Below, piece by piece: positions 24,416-34,960 of a DNA stretch of 64,000 nucleotides. The translations under genes were made by a program, and so were the position numbers. The stretch comes from Maribacter litopenaei (GTDB taxonomy: Bacteria; Bacteroidota; Bacteroidia; Flavobacteriales; Flavobacteriaceae). Location: positions 3,717,001 through 3,781,000 of the forward strand of contig NZ_CP104205.1 in the NCBI RefSeq assembly GCF_025244665.1, given 5' to 3'. Under the pieces are notes generated by a model. That model saw only the letters and a list, made by a program, of their open reading frames with translations, did not search any database and had not been told where the DNA came from. The stretch's first letter is position 1. Each line of letters opens with the position of its first letter.

Positions 24416-26985
24416 TTACATATCCACTATAATAAATTCTGATCTTCGGTTTAAGTAGTGTTTTGGTTCTGTACAACGTATACTACCATCGCACTCATTT
24501 AATAATCTTTCTTCTCCATATCCAACAGCACTTTGAATTCTCTCCGGGGCAATTCCTTTGGATATGATATAGTCCCTTGTGGACTTAGCCCTTCTGTCTG
24601 ATAGGTACTTGTTGTAAATGTTACTTCCCCTAGAATCTGTATGTGATTCAATTTTGATGACCATTTGCGGATATTCGTTCATGACACTTACTAGCTTGTC
24701 CAATTCCTTAGCAGCATCGGTTCGAATGTAGGATTTATCAAAATCAAAGTGAATCATTTCTGTCTTAAGTTTTCGAATACCATCTTCAACGGCAATCATT
24801 TCCTTAAGCCTTCTCATTTGTATATCCACATTTATAGTATCATTATCGGAAGTTGCCACTTCCCTTTCATCGTCAAAATAGGAACTCGGGTCGTTTTTAA
24901 AATGTATTTGATATTCGCGTCCAAATCTTCAAAGATGAAGCTTCCATCCTCAGCCGTCTCCATCTCTTTTAACTTAATATTGTTCTCATCTAGCAATGTT
25001 ACGAGAGCTCTTGGCATCACATCCCCTGTCACCAACTCACTGACTATGCCGGCAATGGCGTTTTGTGCCGTAGGAATTTCTTCTATTTTTAAGGTTTTAA
25101 AGGAATAAATATCATCGAAACCTTTACCGCCATCCCTATTGGATGCGAAATAACCCATTTGTTTGTCCTCGTTGACTATAAATGAAAAGTCGTCCTTATT
25201 ACTATTGATAGGCTTGCCTACATTTTTAACTTCAGAAAAGCCGCCGTCTTCATTGAAGGCCACTTCATATACATCTAGACCTCCGATACCCACATAACCG
25301 TCAGAAGAAAAGTAAAGTTTCTCACCATTAACAAACGGAAACATTTCCCTTTTTACCGTATTTATTCCAGGGCCTAAGTTTCCGGGTTCCGAGAAGGACC
25401 CATCTTCTGAAAGATCTACCACAAATATGTCAGTCTCACCAATACTTCCAGGCATATCCGACACGAAATACATTTTCTTACCATCTCGGACTCAGTACGG
25501 GATGACCGGTAGAATAGGAGTCGCTGTTGAAAGGTACTTCGGTAGCTTCTGTCCATTCGCCATCTACCTTTACCGACTTGTAGATTTTTAAATGATTGAT
25601 TCCATTGTTGTCCCTACGAAGTTTTTTACCATAGTTGTTCCTTGTAAAGAACATGGTATTATTGTCAGGGGTAAAGGTGACCGCGGCCTCGTGATACTTG
25701 GTGTTAATTTTCTTACTGAACTTTACGGCATCTCTAAGTTCTTGGGACTCTTCATTTAATTTTGCGGTATATAGGTCCAAATATGGTTGATTGTCCCATT
25801 TATACCGTCTCGGTACTGAACACGGATGAGTCCTTGGCAGAAGCGAAAACAATCTTGTCTTCTTCTAGAAAGACGGGTGAGAATTCACTATACTCTGAAT
25901 TGATATTAAGATTTTTAATATCGAACTTGTCCTTTGTATTTAAAAGGCGATCCAATATTTGTTCTCTTTGCTCCGTAGTTATATCTGAATTACCTATTTG
26001 GGCCGCATATTTTTTGTTATAAAGTCGCATTAAGCGCTTTGATCGGGCATAATTGCCGGTCCCTTTCAAAGAATGCGCATACCTGAAAATATTGTCAGCG
26101 GACATTTGCTCCCCGTATGTTTCGAACATGGTATTGTACCATTTGTAGGCTTGCTCCATGTTTGTATTAAAGTAATAGGCATCTGCAATTTTTTGCAGGA
26201 CTTCATATGAATAGTTACCCTTCTTGTTGTCCAATGCCATTTCATACAGTTTGGCCGCCTCTGCATACCACATTTTGTCGAAGTAGGCGTCGGCCCTTTT
26301 TATCAACATACTTTTATTGGGATCATTTTCTATGGCTTTCGATCCTGGCTTGAGCTGTAAATCTTCTTCGTCAAGTAAATTAGAGGCTGCCGCCTGCTCT
26401 TGTATCATATCATAGGTAACATCTTCAGGTTCAAGAGGTCTAACAAGGATATCTTTATTTGCTCCTTTTTGTTGTGTATTATTCTCCAAAAAGGTTTTTT
26501 TACTGGCAACTAAGCTATTATCAAAGGAATTTTCAATGACCATATTAAGAATCCAAACAGCGTCATTGTAGTTTCCATCAAAATTGGTCTTGCAATCGGA
26601 TATTGCCCTCTGCCATGAACCGTAATGATTCAGATATAAATAATAAAGCTTATTCTCGGGATTTTGAATGTAACCAGCATCGAAGCCTTTTTTAGTCAGT
26701 TTTTTTACTTGTTTATCAAGTTTGTTGGATTTACTAAAAACCCCGGCGATTATATAATAGCCATTTGAAAACCCTTCCAAATCTGTCATGGTTCTTTGAG
26801 GAATATTATTTGCCTTTGCAGCATTTAAGAAGCCTTCATCATTCGTTCTATCAACGGGGTAATACGATGAATCCGATGTATTGCTGAAATCCCCATTATT
26901 AGTCGATGCCGAGACTCGTCTTAAAATCTTGGGCGCCTAACGACAGGGACAAAAAAAATATACAAAAGGGAAAAATATGCTTCAT
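24416..26985 (-). CDS. PorE-like OmpA-family protein: SPOR-like, TPR, PD40-type propeller, carboxypeptidase-regulatory and OmpA domains
   Basis: ATG 26983-26985 gives a signal peptide (MKHIFPFCIFFLSLSLGAQ). Domains in order: a SPOR-like unit (GYYIIAGVFSKSNKL to DAVWILNMV), TPR repeats (KRADAYFDKMWYAEAAKLYEMAL, KIADAYYFNTNMEQAYKWYNTM), a PD40/WD40-like propeller (SEFSPVFLEEDKIVFAS, NTMFFTRNNYG, GHPVLSPDG, KLYFSSDGYVGIGGLDVY), a carboxypeptidase-regulatory-like domain (SELVTGDVMPRALVTLLD), and a C-terminal OmpA peptidoglycan-binding domain (HFDFDKSYIRTDAAKELD, ESHTDSRGSNIYNKYLSDRRA). This resembles PorE of the T9SS outer-membrane complex. Breaks near 26911, 25808 and 25488 are CCGAGA for CCGGA; one near 24896 is a missing A/T in a homopolymer. 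After repair the protein is about 855 residues. The promoter was not identified. Confidence 0.85.
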
Positions 26986-27199
26986 GCCTTTAAAATCGTT
27001 TTCGAAAATCACTTTCCAACTAGTTGTCTTATAACAGTTTTTGGATAGATTTATTTTCGAAAGTAGTTTTAAAGGGGAATATGATTTATTTTTTGTTGTG
27101 AAAGAGGTGTTTTTTGTCGTGTAGCATTAATATCTACTAGGTTTACGGGACTATGCCCTGTGAATAACAAAAGAAAAATATACCCTATTTAGGGTACAA

Positions 27200-27234
27200 A
27201 AAAAGCGTTGTTCAATCAATGCACAACGCTTTTT
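27200..27234. terminator. Hairpin terminator downstream of tatA
   Basis: AAAAAGCGTTGT pairs with ACAACGCTTTTT around an 11-nt loop, 20 nt beyond the tatA stop on the minus strand. The sequence from 26986 to 27199 between the PorE-like start and this hairpin shows no gene and probably holds the PorE-like gene's promoter. Confidence 0.8.
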
Positions 27235-27254
27235 AAATAATTTATAGAATGGTT

Positions 27255-27440
27255 TTATTCCTTTTTACTATCGTCAGTGGAATCATCTTCTTTGGAAGCA
27301 TCCTTGAATTCTTTAATTCCACTACCAAGCCCACGCATTAGTTCGGGAATTTTTTTACCTCCGAAAAGCAAAAGGACTACCAAAACCACTATTGCTATTT
27401 GCCATGGGCCAATGGCCAAAAATATATTCGCTATTGTCAT
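27255..27440 (-). CDS. tatA: Twin-arginine translocase subunit TatA/TatE
   Basis: 61 residues, the usual size for Bacteroidetes TatA. It has one N-terminal transmembrane helix (WQIAIVVLVVLLLFGGKKIPELMRGLG), in which the FGGKKIPEL hinge and following amphipathic helix (GSGIKEFKDAS) are family hallmarks, and an acidic tail. TatA forms the pore that moves folded proteins across the inner membrane with TatC. The frame is intact. tatC is not in this window. Confidence 0.95.
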   Translation of the reverse strand: MTIANIFLAIGPWQIAIVVLVVLLLFGGKKIPELMRGLGSGIKEFKDASKEDDSTDDSKKE

Positions 27441-27464
27441 AATACAAAGTCTTTAATAGAATAA

Positions 27465-27472
27465 CAAATGTA
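27465..27472 (-). promoter_or_regulatory. -7 promoter element of tatA
   Basis: The minus strand reads TACATTTG, a match to TAnnTTTG, 24 nt upstream of the tatA ATG. Confidence 0.55.
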
Positions 27473-27618
27473 ATAAAAACTAGTTTACCTAACTAGAATA
27501 TTAACGTTAACCGGTTTATCCATAAAGTTGGGATTGTTGTTCTTTCTAGGATATATGATAGCCACATTATAAATAGCCTATTTTTTGATGTAATTGTTAT
27601 TGTTTACATTTCTAAGAT

Positions 27619-27626
27619 TATCTTTG
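27619..27626 (+). promoter_or_regulatory. -7 promoter element very close to the M23 peptidase start
   Basis: TATCTTTG with a TTG at 27600-27602 (16-nt spacer). The ATG of the downstream gene is only 5 nt after the element, so transcription would begin at or next to the start codon. Confidence 0.55.
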
Positions 27627-27631
27627 TTAAG

Positions 27632-28501
27632 ATGGCCAAAAAAGTAAAAAGAAGAAAGGAAATAAAACGAAAGTTGCTTCATAAGTACCGTTTGGTAATT
27701 CTGAACGAAAGTACTTTTGAGGAAAAAATATCCTTTAAACTGAGTCGTTTGAATGTTTTTGTTACGGGCAGTCTTTTTATGATTGCATTGATAGGGCTTA
27801 CCATTCTTCTTATTGCATTTACTCCCTTGCGAGAGTATATCCCAGGATATTCCTCCACTGCACTGAAAAGGCAGGCGACGGAACTTACTTATAAAACAGA
27901 TTCCTTGGTAAGAACCTTAAATTATACCAATAGGTATTTAGATAATATTCGAATGGTTTTAAAAGGGGATATTGAAAACAACGAAATTAACCGGGACTCC
28001 TTGTTCGAACAGTTTAAAATAGATCCTTCTTCCGTTGATTTAACACCAACACGAGAGGATTCGCTTTTAAGGGCGGAGGTTGCCTTGGAAGACAAGTATA
28101 ATCTCTTTGAAAGGGATCCGAATAGAAAAAATCTAGTTCTTTTTCCACCTGTTAATGGAACGGTATCCATGAATTATGATTTGGAACGTAAACATTATGC
28201 AGTGGATATTGTGGCGCCCATTGATACCCCTGTTAAGGCAGTGGCCAATGGGACGGTTATATTTTCGGAATGGACAGCAGATACTGGGTATGTCATAATT
28301 TTGGAACATCCGGACGGTCTACTTAGCGTATATAAGCATAACGGGTCCTTGGCCAAATTTCAGGGTGCAGTAGTTCGTGGAGGGGAGGTCATTGCATCCG
28401 TTGGAAACACGGGTGAATTTACAACGGGGCCGCATTTGCATTTCGAACTGCGGGACGAAGGCAATCCTGTAGATCCACAGAATTTTATTGATTTCAATTA
28501 A
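27632..28501 (+). CDS. Membrane-anchored M23 family metallopeptidase (LytM-type)
   Basis: 289 residues. A basic N-terminus (KKVKRRKEIKRKLLHK) precedes one transmembrane helix (FVTGSLFMIALIGLTILLIAF), so the bulk is periplasmic. The C-terminal LytM/M23 domain has HYAVDIVAPIDTPVKAVANGTV (the H and D zinc-ligand region) and GPHLHFELRDEGNPVDP (HxH zinc/catalytic motif). These are consistent with an active peptidoglycan endopeptidase, or with a divisome/elongation regulator. The GH3-family gene begins 6 nt after the stop, so they are likely one operon. Confidence 0.92.
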   Translation: MAKKVKRRKEIKRKLLHKYRLVILNESTFEEKISFKLSRLNVFVTGSLFMIALIGLTILLIAFTPLREYIPGYSSTALKRQATELTYKTDSLVRTLNYTNRYLDNIRMVLKGDIENNEINRDSLFEQFKIDPSSVDLTPTREDSLLRAEVALEDKYNLFERDPNRKNLVLFPPVNGTVSMNYDLERKHYAVDIVAPIDTPVKAVANGTVIFSEWTADTGYVIILEHPDGLLSVYKHNGSLAKFQGAVVRGGEVIASVGNTGEFTTGPHLHFELRDEGNPVDPQNFIDFN

Positions 28502-28506
28502 ATATC

Positions 28507-30012
28507 ATGTCCCTAAAAGTATTTGCAGCCAAGATTTTCGCTAAAAGAATTGGGACAAAAACCAATAAATGGGTTCAAAATCCACATGAAACCCAAAAAA
28601 AGGTTTTTAACAATCTCATTAGAAGTGGCAAAGTAACTAAGTTTGGGAGCGATCATGATTTTAAGAATATAAAATCTCACCAAGATTTCGTTCAAAAGGT
28701 ACCAGTTAGGGATTATGAGGAACTAAAACCCTATATAAACTTGGTAGTTGACGGAGAAAACAATGTTCTTTGGCCGGGTAAACCACTTTATTTTGCAAAA
28801 ACTTCGGCACTACTACGGGGCGAAGTACATCCCTATAACTAAGGAATCCATAAAAAATCAAGTGGAAGCGTCCGGAAATGCTATTCTAAACTACATTAAT
28901 GAAACCGGAAGGGCCGATTTTGTAGATGGAAAGATGATTTTTTTACAGGGAAGTCCGAACTAACTGAGAAAAACGGAGTAAAGCTGGGACGGCTTTACTG
29001 GTATTTCCGCACACTATGTGCCCAGTTACCTTCAGAAGAACAGATTACCCAGTTGGGAGACAAATTGTATCGAGGATTGGGAAACCAAGGTAAACACAAT
29101 CGTAGAGGAGACCAAAGAAGAGGATTTGACTGTTATTGCCGGAATACCCTCTTGGGTACAAATGTACTTTGAAAAACTAAAAGAAAAAACCAATCGGAAT
29201 ATTAAAGACTTGTTTCCAAACTTCGAACTATTTATTTATGGTGGCGTCAATTATGAGCCTTACAGAAAGAAGTTTGAAGAGCTTATTGGAAAGAAGGTTC
29301 CAAGTATAGAACTTTTCCCTGCAAGTGAAGGATTTTTTGCCTATCAAAACTCGCAAAAAGAAAATGGAATGCTACTACTTTTGGATTCGGCATATTCTAT
29401 GAATTTATAAGGGCAGATGAATTCCATCAGGAAAGCCGAAAAAGGTTGACGCTTGAACAGGTAGAAAAAGATGTAGATTATGTTATGATTATTTCTACCA
29501 ATGCCGGACTCGGGCGTATAATTTAGGCGATACCATTCGGTTTATATCTTTAAAGCCATATAAAGTAATAGTTTCCGGGAGAATAAAGCATTTTATTTCC
29601 GCATTCGGGGAACATGTAATTGCTAAGGAGGTAGAGGAAGCCATGCTTGCGGCTACAAATGCCACTAATGCCGAAATAAACGAATTTACGGTAGCACCAC
29701 AAATAACTCCCAAAAACGAAGAATTACCATATCACGAGTGGTTTATTGAGTTTGAAAGAGAGCCTTTAGATATGAAAATGTTCAAGAATTTTTTAGATGA
29801 GGCGTTGCAACGCCGTGAACAGCTATTATTTCGATTTGATTGAAGGGAAAGTTCTGCAGCCCTTAAAAGTAACCACTATCAAAAAAGGTGGTTTTAAGGA
29901 ATATATGAAGTCTATAGGTAAATTGGGTGGACAGAATAAAGTTCAAAGACTAGCGAATGACAGAAGTGTTGCGGATAAACTAGAGGAATTTAAGGTCAAA
30001 GGATACGTTTGA
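28507..30012 (+). CDS. GH3-superfamily acyl-adenylate/amide-synthetase-like protein (multiply frame-broken)
   Basis: Reassembly gives about 504 residues typical of bacterial GH3 proteins (PF03321). The segments are LYFAKTSGTTSGAKYIPIT (ATP-binding signature), FLQGSPELTEKNGVKLGRLSGISAHYVPSYL, IAGIPSWVQMYFEKL, FELFIYGGVNYEPY, SIELFPASEGFFAYQ, STNAGL.AYNLGDTIRF, and VSGRIKHFISAFGEHVIAKEVEEAM. Plant GH3 enzymes conjugate hormones to amino acids via adenylates; the bacterial substrate is unknown. Breaks occur at about 28809, 28818, 28956, 28996, 29389, 29509 and 29816; each can be repaired by restoring CCGGA or TCCGG, though at 29509 a W codon (CTC TGG) is an equally good reading. No other gene in the window is hit so densely. 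Confidence 0.85.
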
Positions 30013-30053
30013 TCAAAACCAAATAATAATCGTAGTTTTGCGGGAAATCTCTT

Positions 30054-31732
30054 ATGGGCAAAACAGTTACTACTACTAGGGCACAAGAGTCGACCAATGC
30101 CATTGAACGCATGTACATCACCATGCGACACCTTTTCAATAGAGGTTTTTATAAACCAACTGGGGTCTCTGGGGAGGCCTTAAAAAATGCACTTTTGCTT
30201 ATACGGCCCGAAATCTATGGTTCCTTAGGTGAGGAAAAGGCGGAACTGAACGGTCTTTTATATGTTTTGGAAAGACTACCGGAAGGTATTGAGCAATGTA
30301 GGTTCATCAACCTTACTTCAGACGAGGGATATGGAATCTCTCATATAGAACCAATTATTCCGCCTAAAAGAAGGCGAAATTGTTACAGGATTGATGATGA
30401 ACAGATGAACATTGAGATAACCCGTGGGAGATCTGATATCTACGATATTTTAACCCATTTGACCTTCTTGTTCATTGAATCTGAGAAAATATGCAAAAAA
30501 ATCTTGATTCCGGAGTCCAGCAAGACCATTAGGGATTGGACAAAATTAGAAGATGCACTCCGAAGGATGAATTGGAGCAATCCGAAAAAGAGATAGCTCT
30601 TATCCATACTGCCAATATATTAGGGAGGTCATTTGAGGAGGTTTTGGATGTTTATGGTAAGTTGGGCACAGAAACTAATCCGGAGCGATTTTTAAGAATA
30701 ATCTATTGGTTAGGTAAATTGGCATTGGAAGAAGAGCTCACGGGCGAAAAGCGCTCTATTACCTTTAGCAGTTTGTTAAGGGAGCGCTTGGGCCATCACA
30801 TCCATGGTGAAAGATGGGCTACCCACATTAAATCGATTTTGGAAGAACATAGCCTATTGGGAAGACCCATACATATAATCTCGGCCAACATGCATAGTGT
30901 CATGAATTCTTTCTTTGCCACTAAAGCATTAAATGAGGAGTTTCCCAATGCCAGTAAGTTGGAAATTTTTGAAGCTTTGAGCACACCAGGGAATGAGGCA
31001 TTAAGAATAAAAGTAAGGGCATTCGCGGAAGCAAATGGAATGATGTCCGTGGATGACTCATCAGGAACCAACATTGATGTACAAATTTTTGATACATCAA
31101 GCTTCAATGACAATGTATGTTGTTACAATTTCTCGGACACTTATAAAGAAGAAAAACCTGTTATCTTTGTTATGGACTATGCCTTTGGCGAGCAGGCCTA
31201 CGAAACTATTGATGAGTTTTTAAAGCCCTATGAGAAAGAGGAAACGGAGGTTTTTTTAAATGTAGTCTCAGTTTCAATTATGGGCAAAGCAGGAATTTTG
31301 GAGGGTGGAAAAGGAGACCTTATGATTCCTTCCGCACATATATTTGAGGGCACTGCAGACAACTATCCCTTTAAAAATGAATTATGTGCAGCGGATTTTG
31401 GGAATCAAGGACTTAAGGTTTTTGAAGGAGCTATGGTAACAGTTTTAGGGACTTCCCTTCAAAACAGGGACATATTAAAGTTTTTCCATGAGTCCACTTG
31501 GAATGTTATAGGTTTGGAAATGGAAGGTGTCCATTATCAAAAGGCGATACAGTCTGCGTCAAAGATTAGAAAAAGTATTAGAGAGGATGTAAAAGTGAGA
31601 TATGCCTACTATGCTTCAGACAATCCTTTAGAAACTGGAAGTACGCTTGCTTCAGGTGGATTGGGAACCACTGGTGTAAAGCCCACTTATTTAATAACAG
31701 ATTGTATATTAAAACAAATATTCTACTCATAA
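30054..31732 (+). CDS. Conserved Bacteroidetes protein, DUF6909-like, with nucleoside-phosphorylase-like C-terminus
   Basis: About 560 residues once the break near 30562 (CTCCGAAGGATG, restored CTCCGGAAGGATG) is repaired, joining KLEDALR to KDELEQSEKEIALIHTAN. The N-terminal part is helical (RAQESTNAIERMYITMRHLF). The C-terminal third has a Rossmann-like strand (PVIFVMDYAFG), GKAGILEGGKGDLMIPSAHIFEG, and VIGLEMEGVHYQKAI. The G-LEMEG motif recalls the nucleoside phosphorylase/MTA nucleosidase superfamily. It matches the family I remember as DUF6909. No reaction is established. ATG 30054 lies 42 nt after the GH3 stop, on the same strand, and only 1 nt separates its stop from the Wzz-like ATG. 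Confidence 0.7.
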
Positions 31733-31733
31733 C

Positions 31734-32732
31734 ATGGCGGAAAATCAATCATTAAAAAATCAGAACAGTTCCGATGAAATCGATTTGGGACAACTTTTTC
31801 AATTGGTTAGAAAGGCTTTCAATGCAATATTTAGATTTATTTTAAGAGTTTTTCTATACATAAAGAAAAACTTTTTTATACTAACCGGTCTTATAATTTT
31901 GGGCCTGGCCATTGGTTATGGTTTGAATCAAATTGTTTCGAAAAGACTTAAGACAGATGTCATCGTTTACCCACAATTGGAAAGTAAAAATTACTTGTAC
32001 GACGTTGTTGATGAGGTACAATCAAATATAGAGTCTAAGGATACTATATTTTTTAAGTCAATAGGTTTAGAGAACATAGATTTTTCAGGTCTTGAAATAA
32101 CAGTGAATAGAATAAGTCAGGAAGGAGCATCAGAATCAGACATGAAATACTTGGAGCTACTTCAAAGTTTTGAAAACACAGAGGCTATTTCGGATATAGT
32201 AAGGGCCGAATTGGAGAATAAGAGCTCATTTAATCATCGTATTTCATTTTTCTACAAAAATCAAGTTTCGGGTGTCGAGTTTGCTGAAAAGGTAATTGAC
32301 TACATTAATGCGAACAATTATTTTGATGAAATGTTAGTTGTATCCGTAAATAATGCCATAAGCAGAATAGAACAAAACCAATTTTTATTGGAACAGGTCG
32401 ATGAAATTATTAAAAACTACACTAACAACTTAGCCTCAAACAACAACACACTATCTAAAGAACGTATTATTTTAGACAATCAAGAACAAGTAAACATTGC
32501 CGATTTATTTGAATATAAGAATCTTTTAATTAGAGATATTGAAGCAAAAAAGATTGAACTCGCAGAAAAAACGGAACCAGTTAGTATTATAAATTTTGGT
32601 AAACCACAGGTTACTAAAAAATCATTTTTTGGCAAAACACTTGTATTCATACCTTTACTATTGATAGGAATGTTCTTTACATTTTCCTTTGTCAAATTTT
32701 TGAATAAAAAAGCAGAATCCGTGTTAGGATAG
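31734..32732 (+). CDS. Wzz-like polysaccharide chain-length/copolymerase protein
   Basis: 332 residues with two transmembrane helices bracketing a periplasmic coiled-coil region: FFILTGLIILGLAIGYGLNQI (residues ~45-65) and GKTLVFIPLLLIGMFFTFSFVKFL near the C-terminus. A proline-containing segment before the second helix (EPVSIINFGKPQVTKKSFFGK) is typical of Wzz/PCP proteins. It is the first gene of the surface polysaccharide cluster. Role inferred: setting chain length of an O-antigen or capsule. The frame is intact. Confidence 0.78.
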   Translation: MAENQSLKNQNSSDEIDLGQLFQLVRKAFNAIFRFILRVFLYIKKNFFILTGLIILGLAIGYGLNQIVSKRLKTDVIVYPQLESKNYLYDVVDEVQSNIESKDTIFFKSIGLENIDFSGLEITVNRISQEGASESDMKYLELLQSFENTEAISDIVRAELENKSSFNHRISFFYKNQVSGVEFAEKVIDYINANNYFDEMLVVSVNNAISRIEQNQFLLEQVDEIIKNYTNNLASNNNTLSKERIILDNQEQVNIADLFEYKNLLIRDIEAKKIELAEKTEPVSIINFGKPQVTKKSFFGKTLVFIPLLLIGMFFTFSFVKFLNKKAESVLG

Positions 32733-32754
32733 TTATATAGAAAATTTTTCCGGT

Positions 32755-33778
32755 ATGTTCAGAACGATATTAATAACTGGAGGAGCTGGTTTTATTGGCA
32801 GTAATTTCATTCCTTTTTATCTAAAGGCAAATCCTAATGTTAAAATAATCAATCTAGACAAACTGACCTATGCAGGGGACAGGAATAACCTGAATGAGAT
32901 AGCTAATAATAAACGCTACACATTTATTGAGGGAGATATATGTGAAAAAAAATTAGTTGAAGAAATATTCTCTCAACATAATATTGAGGGCGTAATTCAT
33001 TTTGCTGCGGAATCCCATGTTGATAATTCAATAACGAACCCGGATGGTTTTATAAAAACAAACATCGAAGGAACGTTTGTATTACTAGAAGCTGCCGTAA
33101 AATATTGGATGAAAGCTCCGTTCCAGGTAAAAAAAAGTTTAGTAGGGCTAGGTTTCACCATATTTCGACCGATGAGGTATATGGGATCTTAAAAGACGAA
33201 GGATTATTTACCGAGAACAGTCCTTATGCTCCAAATAGTCCTTATAGCGCTTCAAAGGCCTCTTCCGATTTTTTGGTTCGTAGTTATTTTCATACCTACG
33301 GATTAAATGTGGTTACCAGTAACTGTTCCAATAATTATGATCTAAACAACATGATGAAAAATTAATTCCTACAATTATTAGAAAGGCACTTAAAGGCGAA
33401 GAAATACCGATATACGGAACAGGTAAAAATATTAGGGACTGGATATATGTTAGAGATCACTGTAAAGGAATTTCTTTAGTATTTGAAAATGGCATATCCG
33501 GGGAAAATTATTTAATTGGAAGTAATAATGAGCAACAAAATATAACTATAGCACAAAGAGTTTGTCAAATTTTGGATATTTATTCCCCAAAAGCCGATGG
33601 AATTTATGCGGATCAGATTTCTTTTGTGAAGGACAGGTCAGGACATGATTTTAGATATGCCGTTGACGCCTCCAAAATTAAACAGGAGCTAGGCTGGTCT
33701 TCCCAAGATGCATTTGAGTCTAGTCTGGAAGAGACAGTTTTATGGTATATTGAAAAATACCAAAGTCAAAACAAATGA
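32755..33778 (+). CDS. rfbB: dTDP-glucose 4,6-dehydratase (frame-broken)
   Basis: Short-chain dehydrogenase-type enzyme making dTDP-4-keto-6-deoxyglucose. Motifs: [18 protein letters not shown] (NAD-binding GxxGxxG), [23 protein letters not shown] (catalytic T-D-E), [18 protein letters not shown] (YxxxK), [20 protein letters not shown], and [20 protein letters not shown]. Two breaks: near 33120 GCTCCGTTCC should probably read GCTCCGGTTCC ([18 protein letters not shown]); near 33338 TATGATCTAAAC should read TATGGTCCTAAAC, restoring the conserved [15 protein letters not shown]. Normal length of about 340 residues results. The stop overlaps the rfbA ATG by 4 nt (ATGA). Confidence 0.93.
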
Positions 33779-34632
33779 AGGGAATAATCTTAGCAGGTGG
33801 TACTGGCTCACGTTTGCATCCAATCACAATGGCAGTAAGCAAGCAGCTTATGCCTATTTATGATAAACCTATGATATATTATCCGCTGGCAACTTTAATG
33901 TCCGCAGGGATCAGGGAGCTGCTATTTATAACTACGCCACAAGATGCGCCAATTTTTAAGAAACTATTAGGAAATGGTTCTCAATTGGGATGTGATTTTC
34001 AATTTGCAGTTCAGGAAAAACCAAATGGAATTGCAGAAGCGTTTATTATTGGAGCGGAATTTATCGGGAAGGAAAAGGTTGCTTTAATACTCGGGGATAA
34101 TATCTTTTACGGTTCGGGGCTTGCAAAGCTTCTCCAATCTAACAATGACCCTAAAGGAGGAATTATCTTTGGATATCATGTAAATGACCCTCAACGTTAT
34201 GGCGTGGTGGAATTCGATAAATCAAAAAAGGCTGTATCTATTGAAGAAAAGCCCAAAAAACCAAAATCAAATTTTGCTGTTCCGGGTATTTATTTCTATG
34301 ATAACGATGTCATTGAAATTGCCAAAAGTATTCAACCTAGTCCCCGGGGTGAGTTAGAAATAACGGACGTGAACAAGGCCTATCTTGAAAGGAGCAAATT
34401 GCAAGTCAGTATTCTTGATAGGGGTACTGCTTGGTTGGATACGGGAACTTTTACTTCTTTAATGCAAGCAGCACAATTGGTAGAAGTCATTCAAGAAAGA
34501 CAGGGATTAAAGGTGGGTTCGATAGAGGAAGTCGCCTACACTATGGGGTTTATAAACAAAAGTCAATTAAAAGCATTGGCTAAACCCTTAATTAAAAGTG
34601 GATATGGAGAGTATTTGCTTTCTTTATTATAA
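33775..34632 (+). CDS. rfbA: Glucose-1-phosphate thymidylyltransferase
   Basis: Makes dTDP-glucose from dTTP and glucose-1-phosphate, supplying RfbB. The 285-residue length is typical. Signatures: [36 protein letters not shown] (nucleotide-binding G-x-G-T-R-L and the SKQL/[11 protein letters not shown] block), [11 protein letters not shown] (metal-binding D), [28 protein letters not shown], and [14 protein letters not shown]. The frame is intact. Genes for RfbC and RfbD are not seen here, so the cluster by itself stops at dTDP-4-keto-6-deoxyglucose. Confidence 0.96.
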   Translation: MKGIILAGGTGSRLHPITMAVSKQLMPIYDKPMIYYPLATLMSAGIRELLFITTPQDAPIFKKLLGNGSQLGCDFQFAVQEKPNGIAEAFIIGAEFIGKEKVALILGDNIFYGSGLAKLLQSNNDPKGGIIFGYHVNDPQRYGVVEFDKSKKAVSIEEKPKKPKSNFAVPGIYFYDNDVIEIAKSIQPSPRGELEITDVNKAYLERSKLQVSILDRGTAWLDTGTFTSLMQAAQLVEVIQERQGLKVGSIEEVAYTMGFINKSQLKALAKPLIKSGYGEYLLSLL

Positions 34633-34960
34633 TAATTGAAGATTTCATATTTATTAATTGAATTGAGAGGGTGTTCTTAATTGAAATACAGTTCTTGGTA
34701 TATCCTGTTTTTAAATGAATAGAAAAGGACAAAACAATTAAAATGATTTATTATTTAGAGGCTAATTACCTTTCCGTGGGCTTTTCATAGAATAAAACCA
34801 TAAATCAATGGGGCTGAATTAAAAACTGGGCTCGTTACCGCTTTTGAATATTTAGGTATTGAATAAAAATGGACACAATAAGGGGAATTAATTTAGAAAG
34901 GTAGGAATTATCGTAAATTTGCATGAAGCATAAAGAGTAGTATTCTATTTATATGAAAGG
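34633..34960 (+). other. Intergenic leader with a promoter for the wzy-wzx operon
   Basis: A non-coding AT-rich gap of about 330 bases splits the polysaccharide cluster. A good TAnnTTTG element (TAAATTTG, 34914-34921) lies 39 nt upstream of the next ATG. No terminator hairpin or RNA motif was recognised. Confidence 0.5.
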
